The notes below the pieces were generated by a model. The model saw only the letters and a program-made list of their open reading frames with translations, had not been told where the DNA came from and ran no database searches. Positions 49,763 through 62,062 of a DNA stretch of 64,000 nucleotides are shown here, piece by piece. How positions within the stretch are numbered: position 1 is the stretch's first letter; the number at the start of each line of letters is the position of its first letter. The translations under genes were made by a program, and so were the position numbers. The DNA comes from Cruorifilaria tuberocauda (Eukaryota > Nematoda > Chromadorea > Rhabditida > Onchocercidae): contig JABVXU010000004.1 in the NCBI GenBank assembly GCA_013365365.1, positions 1 through 64,000 on the forward strand. The letters are read 5' to 3'.

Positions 49763-50863
49763 TAAGTTGTATTTAAATTAATGTCTTTATGCATCATATC
49801 TTTTTATTTTGCTGTTTTGTATTGATAATATTTCTAGAACGGGTAGAGAAAGAGAATTTAGTAAAAGAAATTTGTTTAACCATTCTAACTTATCAATTTT
49901 CGATCCATTAATATTCTGTGCTGTTTATTGAACTATAAGTATGAAATATTTGATGTTATCATAGCAAGGGTTGTGCTCATTATTAATTATTTATCCAACA
50001 TTATTTCAGGAGACTGACAATTGATGAGACAACTTGCCCGTTTTAAGTTTTTAATAGCGTAATCAGTCTTTGACTCTAATAATCACTCTTATTCTTGTCA
50101 GGTTGTTTAATCTGACCAAATCTCATGTCTTTCAGTTATCTTTCATTGAATTTAAAGTTCTATTTTTTTGAACACTTTATGATAGTCGCTTTCGACATAA
50201 GGTGCTTTTTTGATTGAATAAATATTAGCTATTTTAAATGAGCGTGGATAAGTATGAGTTAGTTTTATAGTATTTTAAGCCTCATCGCCTTGCATATACG
50301 ACACTAATCGTTAGGATTTTTTTCAGGAAATTGATAGCGGAATGTATGATTTTAATAATGTCTTTATTTAATGGCTAATTCATGCCACCAAGTGGATTGA
50401 TAATTATTTCAGGAATTTTTTTAAATTATCAATTTCTACACTGATATGTTTTGTTATTAAAATGGAAGCGTAGACATGTTTTTTCTTTTTATTGTATCTG
50501 TTTCTCAAAAAAATACGGGTTTTTGTCTTCTTTAATACATTCAAAAAATTTTTATTGTTTCACTTTTCTACAGTGCTCACTACTTAATTTTCTGCAAGCA
50601 TTTTGAAAGTGCTCTAACACTTTTTTTGTTTTTAATTTTCATAAACTTTGTTTATACGTGAATGAAATTCCATAAGCACTGTCTAAGCTCGTTCTAGTTT
50701 TTCATAACTGGCAACTAGGACGAAAAAATTATTTGTATGCATATTTTATTAATAGTTTGTAACTAAATATCTTGACATGTTGTAATTGTTTTTAACGGCA
50801 ATAAATGTTTTGTATCATTTAGAATGTGATAATTCCTTTGGTTTTCTTCTTGATCTCTATTTC
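49763..50863. other. NMNAT 3' flank
   Basis: 1.1 kb AT-rich. It likely includes the NMNAT 3' UTR; an AATAAA occurs near 50800 on the plus strand. No exon recognised. Confidence 0.45.
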
Positions 50864-51079
50864 CTAATTTTCAGATTCAGATATTCCTTTCATTGTTGGT
50901 AGGTCCATTACGAGAACATTTATGAAATTCACTGTCGTTAACTGTAATGGAAGCTCTTTCATTTTGGTATTAGATTGACATTCCATTTGCATCACAGCAG
51001 TTGGTAACTTGGGATTCGTTTCAGGTCTCTGAACTACTAAAATGTGTAATCTTGGTGATAACCATCTTAGAATTCTCAT
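50864..51079 (-). CDS. Possible small protein, 71 aa
   Basis: An uninterrupted ATG-to-TAG frame with ordinary amino-acid composition. The N-terminus (MRILRWLSPRLHILVVQRP) is basic and amphipathic, suggestive of a mitochondrial presequence. The rest (LPTAVMQMECQSN, VMDLPTMKGISES) matches no family I know. It sits head-to-head with prefoldin 3, mirroring the small gene beside NMNAT. No splice acceptor is seen just upstream. It could be a chance ORF. Confidence 0.35.
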   Translation of the reverse strand: MRILRWLSPRLHILVVQRPETNPKLPTAVMQMECQSNTKMKELPLQLTTVNFINVLVMDLPTMKGISESEN

Positions 51080-51278
51080 AACGAATCAAAAATGCCGTTC
51101 TCTTCTTCGGAATAAATCTTGCATTAAAGATATGGGATAGTTTTCAAAGTATTTAGCATAGTTTAAGATGCTGAGAGAAAATGTCGATTGATGCCTAGCC
51201 TTTTTAAGCAGTTGGCAGTAACAGTAGCTGACTGTGCTTTTTTTTATTTAGCATTTTTCAGATTTGCAAATTTGGCCG

Positions 51279-51320
51279 ATGCGAAAGCGTGTCTTGTTAC
51301 GAAGGTTAATATTTACATGA
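51279..51320 (+). promoter_or_regulatory. uORF whose stop overlaps the prefoldin-3 start (ATGA)
   Basis: After the probable trans-splice acceptor (ATTTTTCAG, ending 51261) the first ATG opens a 13-residue ORF (MRKRVLLRRLIFT) in another frame. Its TGA (51318-51320) overlaps the main ATG (51317-51319) as ATGA. Such an overlap can couple termination to re-initiation. Confidence 0.55.
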
Positions 51321-53234
51321 AAGTTAGTGTAATGTTGGAAGAGGAAGAAGAATTCGTCTCAGATCTAGTGGAACAAGGAGTCCCTACAGCTGAAGTGATG
51401 GTTAGTAGTCGGGAAAGGCTATAAATTTTCTCTTTTGAGAAAATTCCGGTTTGTCGATGCATATCGGTCTTGCGGCATAATTTAAGTGATAATATCTTTT
51501 CATATGAGTAGAGCGAAACTTTGGGCAGTAGCAGCTGAAATACGATTTGCTTTTGTATGAAATAACTATCACAACTAAGCCAAAGTTATCAATTAATTTA
51601 ACGAAAATTATGTATGTTTTATTTATGTATATAAAAAGGAAACAGGAAGCACAATTTCTTTAAATAACGAATCAATAATGAGGAAAAGAAAGATTAAAAA
51701 TTTGTAATTTTGAAGATTAAGCTCTGTGTCATAATAAAATAGTTTCATGCTGAACTTCAAATATGGTATGTTTAAATGTTTTGCATTTATAGGTGGATGT
51801 TGAAGCTTATTTGAAAAAAGAGGGTAATATCAGTATAGATGAAGGCATCAGACGTTTAGAAGCAATTTATAGAAAGTACAAGCAGGTTGAACAACAATTA
51901 ACTGAACAAAAATTGCGGTACTGTTTTATATAAGCATTTTTTTTCTCGTAGTTTCCTTTTTTCAGCTTCAAGGAGGGACTGATTTGTTTTTCTGTGATGT
52001 CTCGACCGGATAATTCTGACTGTAAACTGTCGTCACTATCTTAACTTTGACTTTAGAGAAAAGGAATATTTCTAATCCGAGGACTCATGTTTTATGCTAC
52101 ATCATAATTAAAAATGCTTACACAATCTTGGTTTGTCAAATGAGCTCCATCATCATATTAATTTTTTTCCCAAAACTTTTGCGCATTACTAATTTAAATG
52201 AGCGATTTTACTTTTATCTGGAACAATTGATTCTAAAATGAGGAATGTTGTTTTAGCTCTTCTTTTTTTCTGTACTCATTTTTTGTTTCTGCGAGAATTA
52301 CTCCAGTTTGTTTTTCTGTAATATGATGTTTTATTGCGTGTTTTTCTTGTGGTCTTGATCACAAAAATCATGGTATTTCAGCAATTGTATTATGATATAC
52401 TGTAGCGGTTTCTCTGCAGCATGAGATACCGTTACGGACTTACCAATTTCTGTTAATGTATGTTTTATCTTATGTCTCTTTATAGATTAATTTCGAAGCT
52501 TCCGGATTTGAAGAAGTCAGTCGAAGTTGTCAATCATTTAGAAGAAAAGTCGGTGTGTTTGATTTCTTACTTCATCTTATTTCATTCTAATCTGCATTCG
52601 AAAAGGTCAATCTAAGATATTTCTTTTTTATGATCTATCATCAACTTATTTCTAAATTTGTTCCAAATTTTCAAATCTTCATTCTTTGAATATTTTACTA
52701 AATTTTAGAAAAAAAAGGAAACCGTGGAGGTGACACATTTGCTCAGTGATCATGTTTACCAGCGAGTGAAAACAGATTCACTTGATAAGGTATGTTTTAA
52801 TTCGTTTATTTAAGTAAATCATTCATCTGCTTATTAGTTGGATTGGAGGATTTAACTCTAGAACCAATTAAGGTGCTTCTATGGCTTGGTTCTAATGTTA
52901 TGGTGGAATTTAGTCTGAGCGAAGCGCGATGCATACTTGAAGATAATTACAAAAGTGGTAAGTCCCAACTCCGTTCTTTGACAAATTCATTGTCGGAAAT
53001 GTCTATTTTTCTGATTGAAGTTATTCATTCTCTACTATTAAATTATTTTATTAAAAAATCTTTTTCTCTGGTTTAATGCAATTTTAACTAATGCCATTGA
53101 GTTCTTTTTTAGCGAACGATGGAGTGACGAAATACGAAAAAGAGTTAGCATTCCTTAAGGATCAGATAACGACAACGGAAGTCAATATGGCTCATGTTTA
53201 TAATTATGGTATTCGGAAAAGAGCAGGTCGATGA
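51317..53234 (+). CDS. pfd-3: Prefoldin subunit 3 (VBP1)
   Basis: Alpha-class prefoldin subunit; the hexamer hands nascent actin and tubulin to the CCT chaperonin. Exons are 51317-51400, 51793-51917, 52486-52552, 52709-52789, 52873-52957 and 53113-53234, totalling 187 aa (human VBP1 197). The family pattern is clear: GVPTAEVMVDVEAYLKKEG, IYRKYKQVEQQL, LPDLKKSVEVVNHL (N-terminal helix), LLWLGSNVMVEFSLSEA (the beta-hairpin region), then QITTTEVNMAHVYNYGI in the C-terminal helix. The 3' splice site before VLLWLG is AAG (52872). The start could be 51317 or the in-frame ATG at 51332; 51317 is the first in-frame ATG after the acceptor. Confidence 0.94.
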
Positions 53235-54556
53235 TGTTTTTACAGTTTGCTATACATTTTCTATATATTACATCTATACGGACTTCAATCAGATATTAAC
53301 GTTACGGAATTTTAAGTTTTTTCCAAAATATTTATAGCAGTTACAATTGGTTTTGCAGTTAAATAACACTACCCTTCGAAGAAAATCTCGAGTTGTCGTT
53401 TTTCGGCATCTTACTATTAACTTTATTGTTGGATACGATCTTTAATTATATTTCTATTCGTATAAACTTTTTTGCTAAATTTTTCGACGTAAAACAGTTA
53501 CCAGCTAGGCTGATATGATACAAATATGCTATACACCACCCTGATGCACAAATCCGATTGCTCTTTTGGATGTAGCTCTTTCGACAATTAAGGCCCATCT
53601 TGGAATTCGTCGCTTATATAGTTTACTCTGCAGACTATTTTCTTATGAGATACTCTTTGTATAACTTTATAAAGATTAGTTAGACGTTACATTACTATTT
53701 CGAAATCTGTTGCAGAACACTTATGTGCTAAAGTTGAAAATTTTTTACGCTAAATGATGTCAATAAAAAACAAGTGTAGATCATATGAAGTTTGATTCTC
53801 TACCTGCAAAATCTTTGGAAGAGAAAGTTTATAACTTTATACTTCTGAGGAAGTTATGTGATAAAAGGCAATTTAGGAAGAAAACAGACAAAAGGGGATG
53901 TAGGGAAACTATGGAAGTGACTCTGATGTTAATTTTGATCTTTAGAATAAGTTTAAAAATATAGTCCCGAATATCTCATACTAGGCACTTAATAACACTC
54001 TAAAACAAAAAATCATTGGTATAGTTTCGAAAACAATAAAGGAACAGAACAAAAAAATGTACACAACACTTAATTCAATGATGCTTTTGTTGTCATCCTA
54101 TATACATATTTCCGATTCAATTCTCTGTATAAAAAAATCTGCTGCAGTCTGAACGATAACACAAGGAACTTTACAATACACAAACGAAACCATCACATCA
54201 GAAGTGATACTGATTCGGTATATTCGGTATACCTTGTAGGGAGAATATAAAGAACCAGAAAGAAATGTTATAAAATTGTATAAGAAACAAAAAATATAAA
54301 CTTTTGAAAGCGATTTTGGGAGCAGCCGTTACAATTTTTGTTGGTGTCAAGTAACAAGTATTATTGCACACGGTCTGTTCAGATTGTGTTTCAAATAAAA
54401 TTATAATCCGCAAATTAAATACGAGGATATAAAGAAGAAGGACTTGCGCAATAACTGATGACAGCGAAACAGGTATTGATGTAACGTTATGAAATGTCGC
54501 CGGTTCAACATAAAAAACAAGAAAATTAGTGCGTAGGCGAATAATATAATACAATT
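53235..54556. other. Convergent intergenic region
   Basis: 1.3 kb between prefoldin 3 and the converging PHACTR gene. An open frame on the minus strand at 54198-54554 continues just past the PHACTR stop but encodes hydrophobic, biased sequence, most likely 3' UTR. Confidence 0.5.
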
Positions 54557-57500
54557 TTACGGGCGATGAAACCTGAAAAGACCTGTTATTGATGCAAGTA
54601 ATTAAAAGCTTTTTATTATTAGCATTACCATATATTAAATGCTTTCAAGATTTTTTTCGTCTGTGTTAACTGAAGAATAGATACCGTGTAAACATGCGAC
54701 TTTCCTCATGCACATCCATCTCTGTTGCTTTGAAATCGTTTAACTCCTTCCTGATCAATGCCTGCAATGACGCTATTTAATTTAACCAAATCAGTGAGTT
54801 CCAATTAGATAATTGAAAAATAGCTGGTTTTATCCATGTGACTAAAACCTTATCAACTGAAGTTAGTCTTGTCCAAGGTTTGTCTGCTTTTCGATCATAT
54901 GCTTCTGCTTCTGTTACTTCCACATAATCATTAAATTTGATTATCTGTTTATCCTTCAGCTCTTGTATTGTTGGGCGGAAACTGAGCTAAAAGAAACATA
55001 AATCTACGATTTCAATAAATCCGCCTATGAAATAAATTATTAAATGTACTAGTAAATTACAAATACAAAACAACGACTGAAATGTTTACTTTACGCAGCA
55101 GGACTTTGCGTGTTTCGTCCATGGCCATTTTAGAAGAGATAGAAGCGTCCTGCGCTCTCAAAATATTACGTTGCTCTAGTTCTTCAACGGACGGGCGTTC
55201 ACTTAATTTTCTGAAAATTTGACAATACGTGAAAGAATTATTGAAAAACAATCTGAACACTGTTAAAAAAGTATTGAATGCAAGTTGCAAAATTAACAAA
55301 GAGAAACCTTTCCAATTTGATACTTGCTTTGTGCATCAGTCGCCGTCTATCGTCAGATGTTTGATTCGGAATGTCATCGACAGGGTCAGGCACATTTAAC
55401 ATCTTCGCAAATGTATCCTTTCTGGTTACCCGTAACGCAAAACTTGCTAAAAATTAGCTAAGTAACAGTAAAATAAAATTAATCAACACTTACTTCAATT
55501 TTTAATATGCAAAACATACTAAACGGAACATCTTCATCATCTTCACTACATAAAGGGTATGGCATGATGCGACTAGCAATGGCTGGATTCGTACTGTAAC
55601 CAATACCCTGATGTTTACTTAATTCATCATCCCTATATTGAATGTCCGTGTCACTATCGCTGTCATCAGTTAATCTGAATGGTAGCCTCGTCCCATTTGA
55701 GCTGAAATGTGCCGCATTGAGAAATTTAAGAAATCTTTTCAAAAATTTACATCTTTATTTACTGTTTAACATATACGAATTTCAAAAATTCCACCTCAGT
55801 CGCTGTTCAGGACCATCAGCACCTACTGCTTCAGAAATTCTTTCACGCGAACTTGTTTTTTCACTTGGTGTTCGTTTCATAAGTCTGAATCTACTTGGTG
55901 CACCCGGCTTCTTTAGTACAGGTTTATTTGGCCGTGCTGACAGATCAGGCTCTTTCGCAATGATTTCTTCAACAACTGCACTTTTCATTTCTCTGGGATT
56001 CAAATGGAAAATATTATATTCCTGATCGATAAGCTGTTCACCATTTACGCTTTCTTTGTTTTCATTAAGCTGTCCAGCTGCAAAACCCCATCGATAATAG
56101 TTTTTAAGAGAAGAAAATTACAAAAATGGTCAAAAACTTTAAAAAGCACGAAGAATTTCTCACATTTTCAGATATTACCTTGGGTTGCAAAGGAAACGGC
56201 TTCAAAATCTACCAAATTTCCTGCTGTGATGTGACCAATATCTGTTTCCACAGCTTTGATACTTAAATTACTTGCACCAGGGGCATGTTTGCGCTCAACG
56301 ATTACAACTTTTTGAACTGGTTGTACTATTACTTCTTCAGTAGTGAAACGAAGAATATCTTCAGAAGAGCTTTCTCTGAAACCTATATGATAAAATCTTT
56401 TCAGATGAATTTGAAAACATATATAAGCAAAGCAAATGCTAATGAAATGATTAAAGTTAAAAATTATATTTTCATGGGAATTGTCTTACCCTTTCAATGA
56501 ATCCAAATTTATTCGAACAGGTTCAGTTGGTGAGTTGGAATAGCTCCACTGTGTCGGTCTGTATGTGTCTGCAATAAGTTTAAGAATCTATGCATTTAAA
56601 TAACCAATATAGAAAGTTTCTATAATAATAAATGACGATTTAAAATTTGAGGAAATAGATTATTTCAACTAATATATGCAATCAAGGAGTAATCGGAAAT
56701 TATAAGCAGACAGAGAATTGAACGCTTAAGTACCACTGATTATTGACATTTGTGTAGATTGAAACGAGATAACTCTAAAATGACGGAGTAAAATGACAAA
56801 TTCTTTAGCCGACAGCTTGCTAACTACCTCCTCTTCAGTAAGCCACAAAATTTTCTCTACAACTGAACGTATGATTAATTGATTGACTATCAACTGAACA
56901 ACTGCTTCAAAGATTACAAGGACAGAGCAAATATCATAGTATTCCTGCACTTTCTCGCTCTATGTGCCTTATATTTAAGCTAGGATCATAGTACTAAACA
57001 ATAGAAAACAAAAATTGGCAAATCAATAACATGATAAAATTTTAAATGATCAATTGTTTATATCGCCAATGGTGATAAGGGGTTCCAACAAGTAATAAAT
57101 ACTAAGTGAATACTAACTGCTGACAGTTAAAACCAACATTTCTTAATCGAATAAAAGATGAACATTATTTGATTCGGAACTATCACTGATATTTTTCCTG
57201 CTCTATCCATCAAGCAAACTAGTACTGCAAGAATATTTATGAAAAACTTCCAATTATTAGCTCATAATAAAACCCTTAACCTTTTCAGAGGATAAATCAC
57301 ATTTTACTAATACTTAAACTAGCACTAAACCGCAATAAATTACTTAATTTCAGCATTAAAGATAACATTATATATTTTTCGTTAGCAAAATAACTTTATG
57401 AACCAATCATTAATTGAAGCTCTAATACAACTTTGAAATATCCTGACTGCATTAGTCGCAATCTTTTAGATGAATAAAATGATGTAGACTTATAAGAAAT

Positions 57501-60500
57501 GATAGCTATACTGTATTCTTCTGAAAAATACGAATAGAGAAATACTAAAGAAAGTTGATTTTGAGAAAAATACGTACAAAGAAAAGAAATCATCGGAACG
57601 CCCAAAATTTCTTTCATAGTTGACTAAAATTTACTACTCGTCTACGAAATCAAGGCATGAGTAAAAAAATGTTTTAAAGAGTTATAAGAATATTTATTCA
57701 CTGAAAGTAAGAAAACCAACCATCAATATCCGGAATAGAGAAGAGCGATTCCAAAGTGCTAAAAGATGTATGTATGATAGCAGGCGGCGAATTTTCTTCC
57801 CTATGATCACTTGTAACTCGTCTAAAAAGCAACTGTAGCAGTGCAATTAAGTTCTAGCAAATATATATATATATATAGTAAGAGGTCTCAAAAAGCCGCT
57901 TTTACGAACAAATACTGCTACGCTTTGTTCTCCTTTTACATTGCGGTGCCGAAAGATAAACTACTTCTCAATCTCATCAACTGAATTTAGACAAATTTCA
58001 TTCAAATTAATATACATATTAACCTCTTTATATTCATATGTTTCTAGTAAATGAGTATATAAATATATGGACACTGATTTTACTGCAATATGTAAGCAGT
58101 AAACCAAAAATGATGACACTAGTAACGCATCTATCAAGTAATGAAATAATTAGGAATTCAAGTTGTGCAATTAGGAATTTGAGGTGGAAATAGAGAGTAA
58201 AAAGTATAAGAAGTATTTCACTGGGCTTCTACTACTATTGAAGGTATTTCTGAGTTTATTTCTGAAGCACCATAAATTTTATAATAAACTTTGAAAATTT
58301 GAACTAGCCGTAATTTTTCTCTATGATGTCTTTTTCGCCACTTCCATGGTCGAAAAATACGCAACCAGAATTTGCCTGATTTTAACGAACTGCTAAACAG
58401 ATGATAGCAATGTTTTCCATGATTATATCGTGACCTGAAAAATCATTTCTTTGCTGCAAGCCTTGAAAAAATAAAACAAGATCCTTGAAAGTTTTCTACT
58501 TTCTTTTTAATTTATATTGCTTCACTGATTTATGAAACCATTTTTACAAAGCGCTACTGTTTGGAATAAGAGAAATTAGACTATTCCAGAGAATGATTTC
58601 GTTCAGCTAGACTTTTCACCCACTTATTAGTAGTTCTGTCAGGATTGGATTCCACGTCAATAGCTGCTACGTCTTCACTTCTCCGTTCAAGAACTGAAAT
58701 AACTTTATTTGGTGAGTTATATCCTATTTAAATAGATTTAAAATGAAGTTACAGTCATTACGTCCAAATATTCTTCAGCAATCCTTTGGAAGCGCAAGAT
58801 ATTTTAAATGGAGTTCGGAAATCCCATAAAGGTTAAATAATTCACTATTGTATAAATGGCATATGTGTAATCCTCGTAATCAGATGTTATAACATACAGG
58901 TGAATGAAACAATTTTTGTAAAAAAAACTAAATATTAGACAACCAGAAATTTCAGTTCAAGTTGACTTCCAAGGTAGATGGTTTAGATGTAGCTTTCTGA
59001 TCACTTGGAAATTTCGAAAACTATATTATGAGATAAGAAATGTTACCTCCTATATTTTCTGATCCATTCGTTTCCTTTCGTAGGCCTGCTCTCGTTTCAA
59101 GTTGCGATTTTAACATAACATCATAAATTTCGTTTCCTGAATATGTTGAAATTGCAATTAGTCTGAAAATAGGAAAATATTCTTACTGCATAATGAGGAC
59201 CAAATATTATGATGAAATGAGGATGATGGGACAAAAGCTTGTATCCTTATTTTCCTTGAAAATACAAGCTAATTTAACCATAACTCAAGAGATATCTAAT
59301 AATGCAGTTCGTGAAAATAATTTTGTCTATTTAGTTCGCGTACTTTTATTTACAATTTCTTTACACAATAATAACAATATTTTGAGGAGACATGAATAAT
59401 GGCCTTTAAAGATAGTAAAAGAAGTTAGTCAAGCTACTTTCACGTATACTGAATATTTGTAAAGGGAAAAATAACACAAAAATTTATGATCAAACTTTAA
59501 AATATGATGATGCGATTGAAAATTCGAAAGAATATATGAGTGTAAAGTAATGTGTGGTGACATAAATAATGATGGTAAGATAAGAAAATTGGACTTCGAA
59601 AGCGCCAAATGATACTCAGCAATCACTTAATCACACACGCATTTATCAATTGATATCCCCTACTCCATAGATCCGCTGTACCGGATATGCGTAATACCGA
59701 ATGCCCCCAACCTGAATCACTATGCCACAATTAATACTGTAGTTTTCAGACCTATGAGAGAGTAATATGCACTGGCTGATTTTTGTGAAAATGATTACTC
59801 ATCTTTCGAATCACCAAGATATCTGGCGGTGAGAATTACTGACTAGAATTATCTTTTTTCATTACCATTATTCAGGTGATATCTTATCACTTATTCCACT
59901 TGTTCTCCACAACATCATTTCTCACTTTTTCTCTTACTCCTGTCCCTTTTTCTTTCTCTCTCACTCTTCTTCTCCGGTTTTATTAGATATCTTACCGTCA
60001 GATTAACAATTTCGATGATGTTGAAATGATTAGTTGTTAGTTTTAAATTTTATTTCCTATATCTGTAGGAATGAATATAGTTTGTCAAATAAAGTACAAC
60101 TTAATTCTGGTTAATTTTTCCAATTACAAATCATCAGATGAGGAGAAAAAATGATCAAAATATAATTATGATTGGAAAATGAACTGAAATATTTAGCAAA
60201 ACTGATTTTTCCACTATAAAAAGATTTAAAGTTCTGCAAAAGAACACAATTTGACTTGAAATGTATAAGAGTATGAAACTGTTAAGCTGTAGTGCAGCTC
60301 AAATATTACTAGAACAAAAAATAATAAGTAGAAAAAAATTGAATCATGGCAGTAACAATTGTTTTGCAGAACATTGAAACAAAAGTAGTAATAAAGGTAT
60401 TTTCAATGAGATTGATTCAAATATGAGAACATACCAATAGGTATAGAAGACTTCAATGCAATTATAGTTTATACTAACAAAATCTTCCTCCATTTCATTT

Positions 60501-62062
60501 CTTTTCTCAAAAAAAGACAATTTCACCAATATTTATTTTTAAGATACATGAAGTCCTATACTACTAACAGTTTTAATAATGACGTTATTATTGCTAATAA
60601 ATTAATTATTCGAGACCAGTGAATCTTTGACCATACTTTTCTATAAGATTAGAAGAGATTTTTATGAGAGGTATGGAATTGGTTAAAACCAAACGTTAAA
60701 TATGTTTAAAACTTGTGAGGGCAATTTTTTTTCAAAAAAATATGACTTCTATGAGTTTATTCGGTTGAACAATGTATGCAACTGAAAATTTTTAAAACAC
60801 GAAAGAAAGCATGAAAATTTCAAATCGATTTTGGATGAATTCATGAAATGAATACCTTTTTAAGGAATAAATTTTCTTTGAGAATTTTTTTCCTGAAGAG
60901 AAAATAATTAATTACCGAATCATGCAGCACTTAAATTAGAAAACACGTAGAACTTTGATTTTTCCCTTTTCAACTTGATAATTCACATACATAGTAATGA
61001 AGTGGTAAGCGAAAAAGAAAGAGTAGAATCTCCGGTAGCAAATATCCTTAAAACAATAAGCCTGAAATAAAAATATATAGATTTAATTTAGATTTCGACA
61101 CAAAAACCTTCTTAAGTTAGAACGAATAAATACATTTTGCTGTTATAGTCTGCGTGAACTTTTAAGATTGTGAAAGACTCTTTGATTTAATCAAAATAGG
61201 TAATCGATTTCTTCAGAAACACTGCGAACAGTAGAAGGTAGTCGAGAATGCTGAATAGTAAGAATCAAGTCATTAGATTAAATTAACTCCTGCAAAGACC
61301 AATAATTAGAATCTGTTCAAATCTTTTAGATATCTAAAGAATGTGATGTTATTTAAATAATGGAATATTTCCAGAATAATTTCCTTTTTAAATTCAATCA
61401 ATTACAAGTAATAATTTTTTCTAAATGACGATATTATTCGGAACATGTGACAAGAAAGTATTCCGTGGAAACTAATCTTAATGTATTAATTGCGTTAAGA
61501 GTAAGAAATTCACCAAAATTACAAAATAACAGCAAAAAAAGATAAAAATTTTGTATTACCTTAAATCAACAGTAATAAAGTCGAAATTTTTGACTCATTT
61601 TCTCGTATCATTAATTATTCCCGATTTCCTATTGTCTTAAAATTATTTGTAAAGAAGAACATTTCGTGTGAAACATTTGCTTTAATCTACCACTTATAAG
61701 ACTTTCAAAGACTTTTAAATTTTCAATAATTAGGAAACTATTGTTCCCTTTTTCCTTGTACTATTTGCGATGAAAGTATAAAGCAAAAAGTAAGCAAAGA
61801 ATAGAGCTCCAGCAGATGTATCAAAGTAAAATGGAAAGTATCAGTCAGTTAAGTGTAGTAAGGTTCGTCTGAAGTAAGTTGAACCAGCACTCGCGCAGGA
61901 ATGGAAATGGAAAGTTTGAACGAATAAACAAGTCCTGACGAATGAATGAGAGAATTGAAGACAAAATTTAGAGAAAGGAGAGATTAAACCTTTCGAAGGG
62001 TTGTTGCTGAAAAAGGAAGTTACATTACCTATGGTGCGATGATGTGCAGACCTTGGCTGCAT
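54557..62062 (-). CDS. PHACTR-type phosphatase and actin regulator (RPEL protein)
   Basis: PHACTR proteins bind G-actin through RPEL motifs and PP1 through a C-terminal helix. Exons (minus) are 62029-62062, 59047-59136, 58613-58693, 56490-56568, 56179-56375, 55795-56077, 55520-55701, 55308-55446, 55090-55210, 54849-54986, 54685-54761 and 54557-54572; the sum is 1,437 nt, in frame, 478 aa. RPEL repeats: [31 protein letters not shown] and [16 protein letters not shown]. The PP1-binding end follows ([41 protein letters not shown]), matching vertebrate PHACTRs. The last exon is only 16 nt (FHRP-stop). The N-terminal half is poorly conserved; exons 1-3 are supported by phase and donors only, and the exon 3 donor (GTCTAG) is weak. 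Introns of about 2.9 and 2.0 kb lie near the 5' end. Confidence 0.9.
56726..57617 (-). CDS. Candidate nested small secreted-protein gene in a PHACTR intron
   Basis: Behind an AAATTTTAG acceptor, the ATG at 57617 opens [13 protein letters not shown], spliced (GTACGT donor) to 57187-57224 ([12 protein letters not shown]). Together they read as a signal peptide. A third exon, 56726-56944, behind GTGCAG, gives 72 residues ([33 protein letters not shown]) and a stop, for 98 aa in total. Phases close, but the donor of exon 2 is a choice among weak GT sites. No family recognised. It may instead be alternative PHACTR exons or chance. Confidence 0.3.
57861..57876. repeat. (AT)8 microsatellite
   Basis: Uninterrupted AT dinucleotides inside the long PHACTR intron. 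Confidence 0.9.
59137..62028. other. Long first intron of the PHACTR gene
   Basis: 2.9 kb AT-rich intron with no convincing exon. Open frames here (for example 59193-59399 +, 60344-60529 -) are short and low in information. A pyrimidine-rich stretch lies at 59880-59980. Confidence 0.5.

Noticed and set aside
54198..54554. 118-codon minus-strand open frame
   Set aside because: It begins just past the PHACTR stop and encodes biased hydrophobic sequence with no acceptor; treated as 3' UTR.
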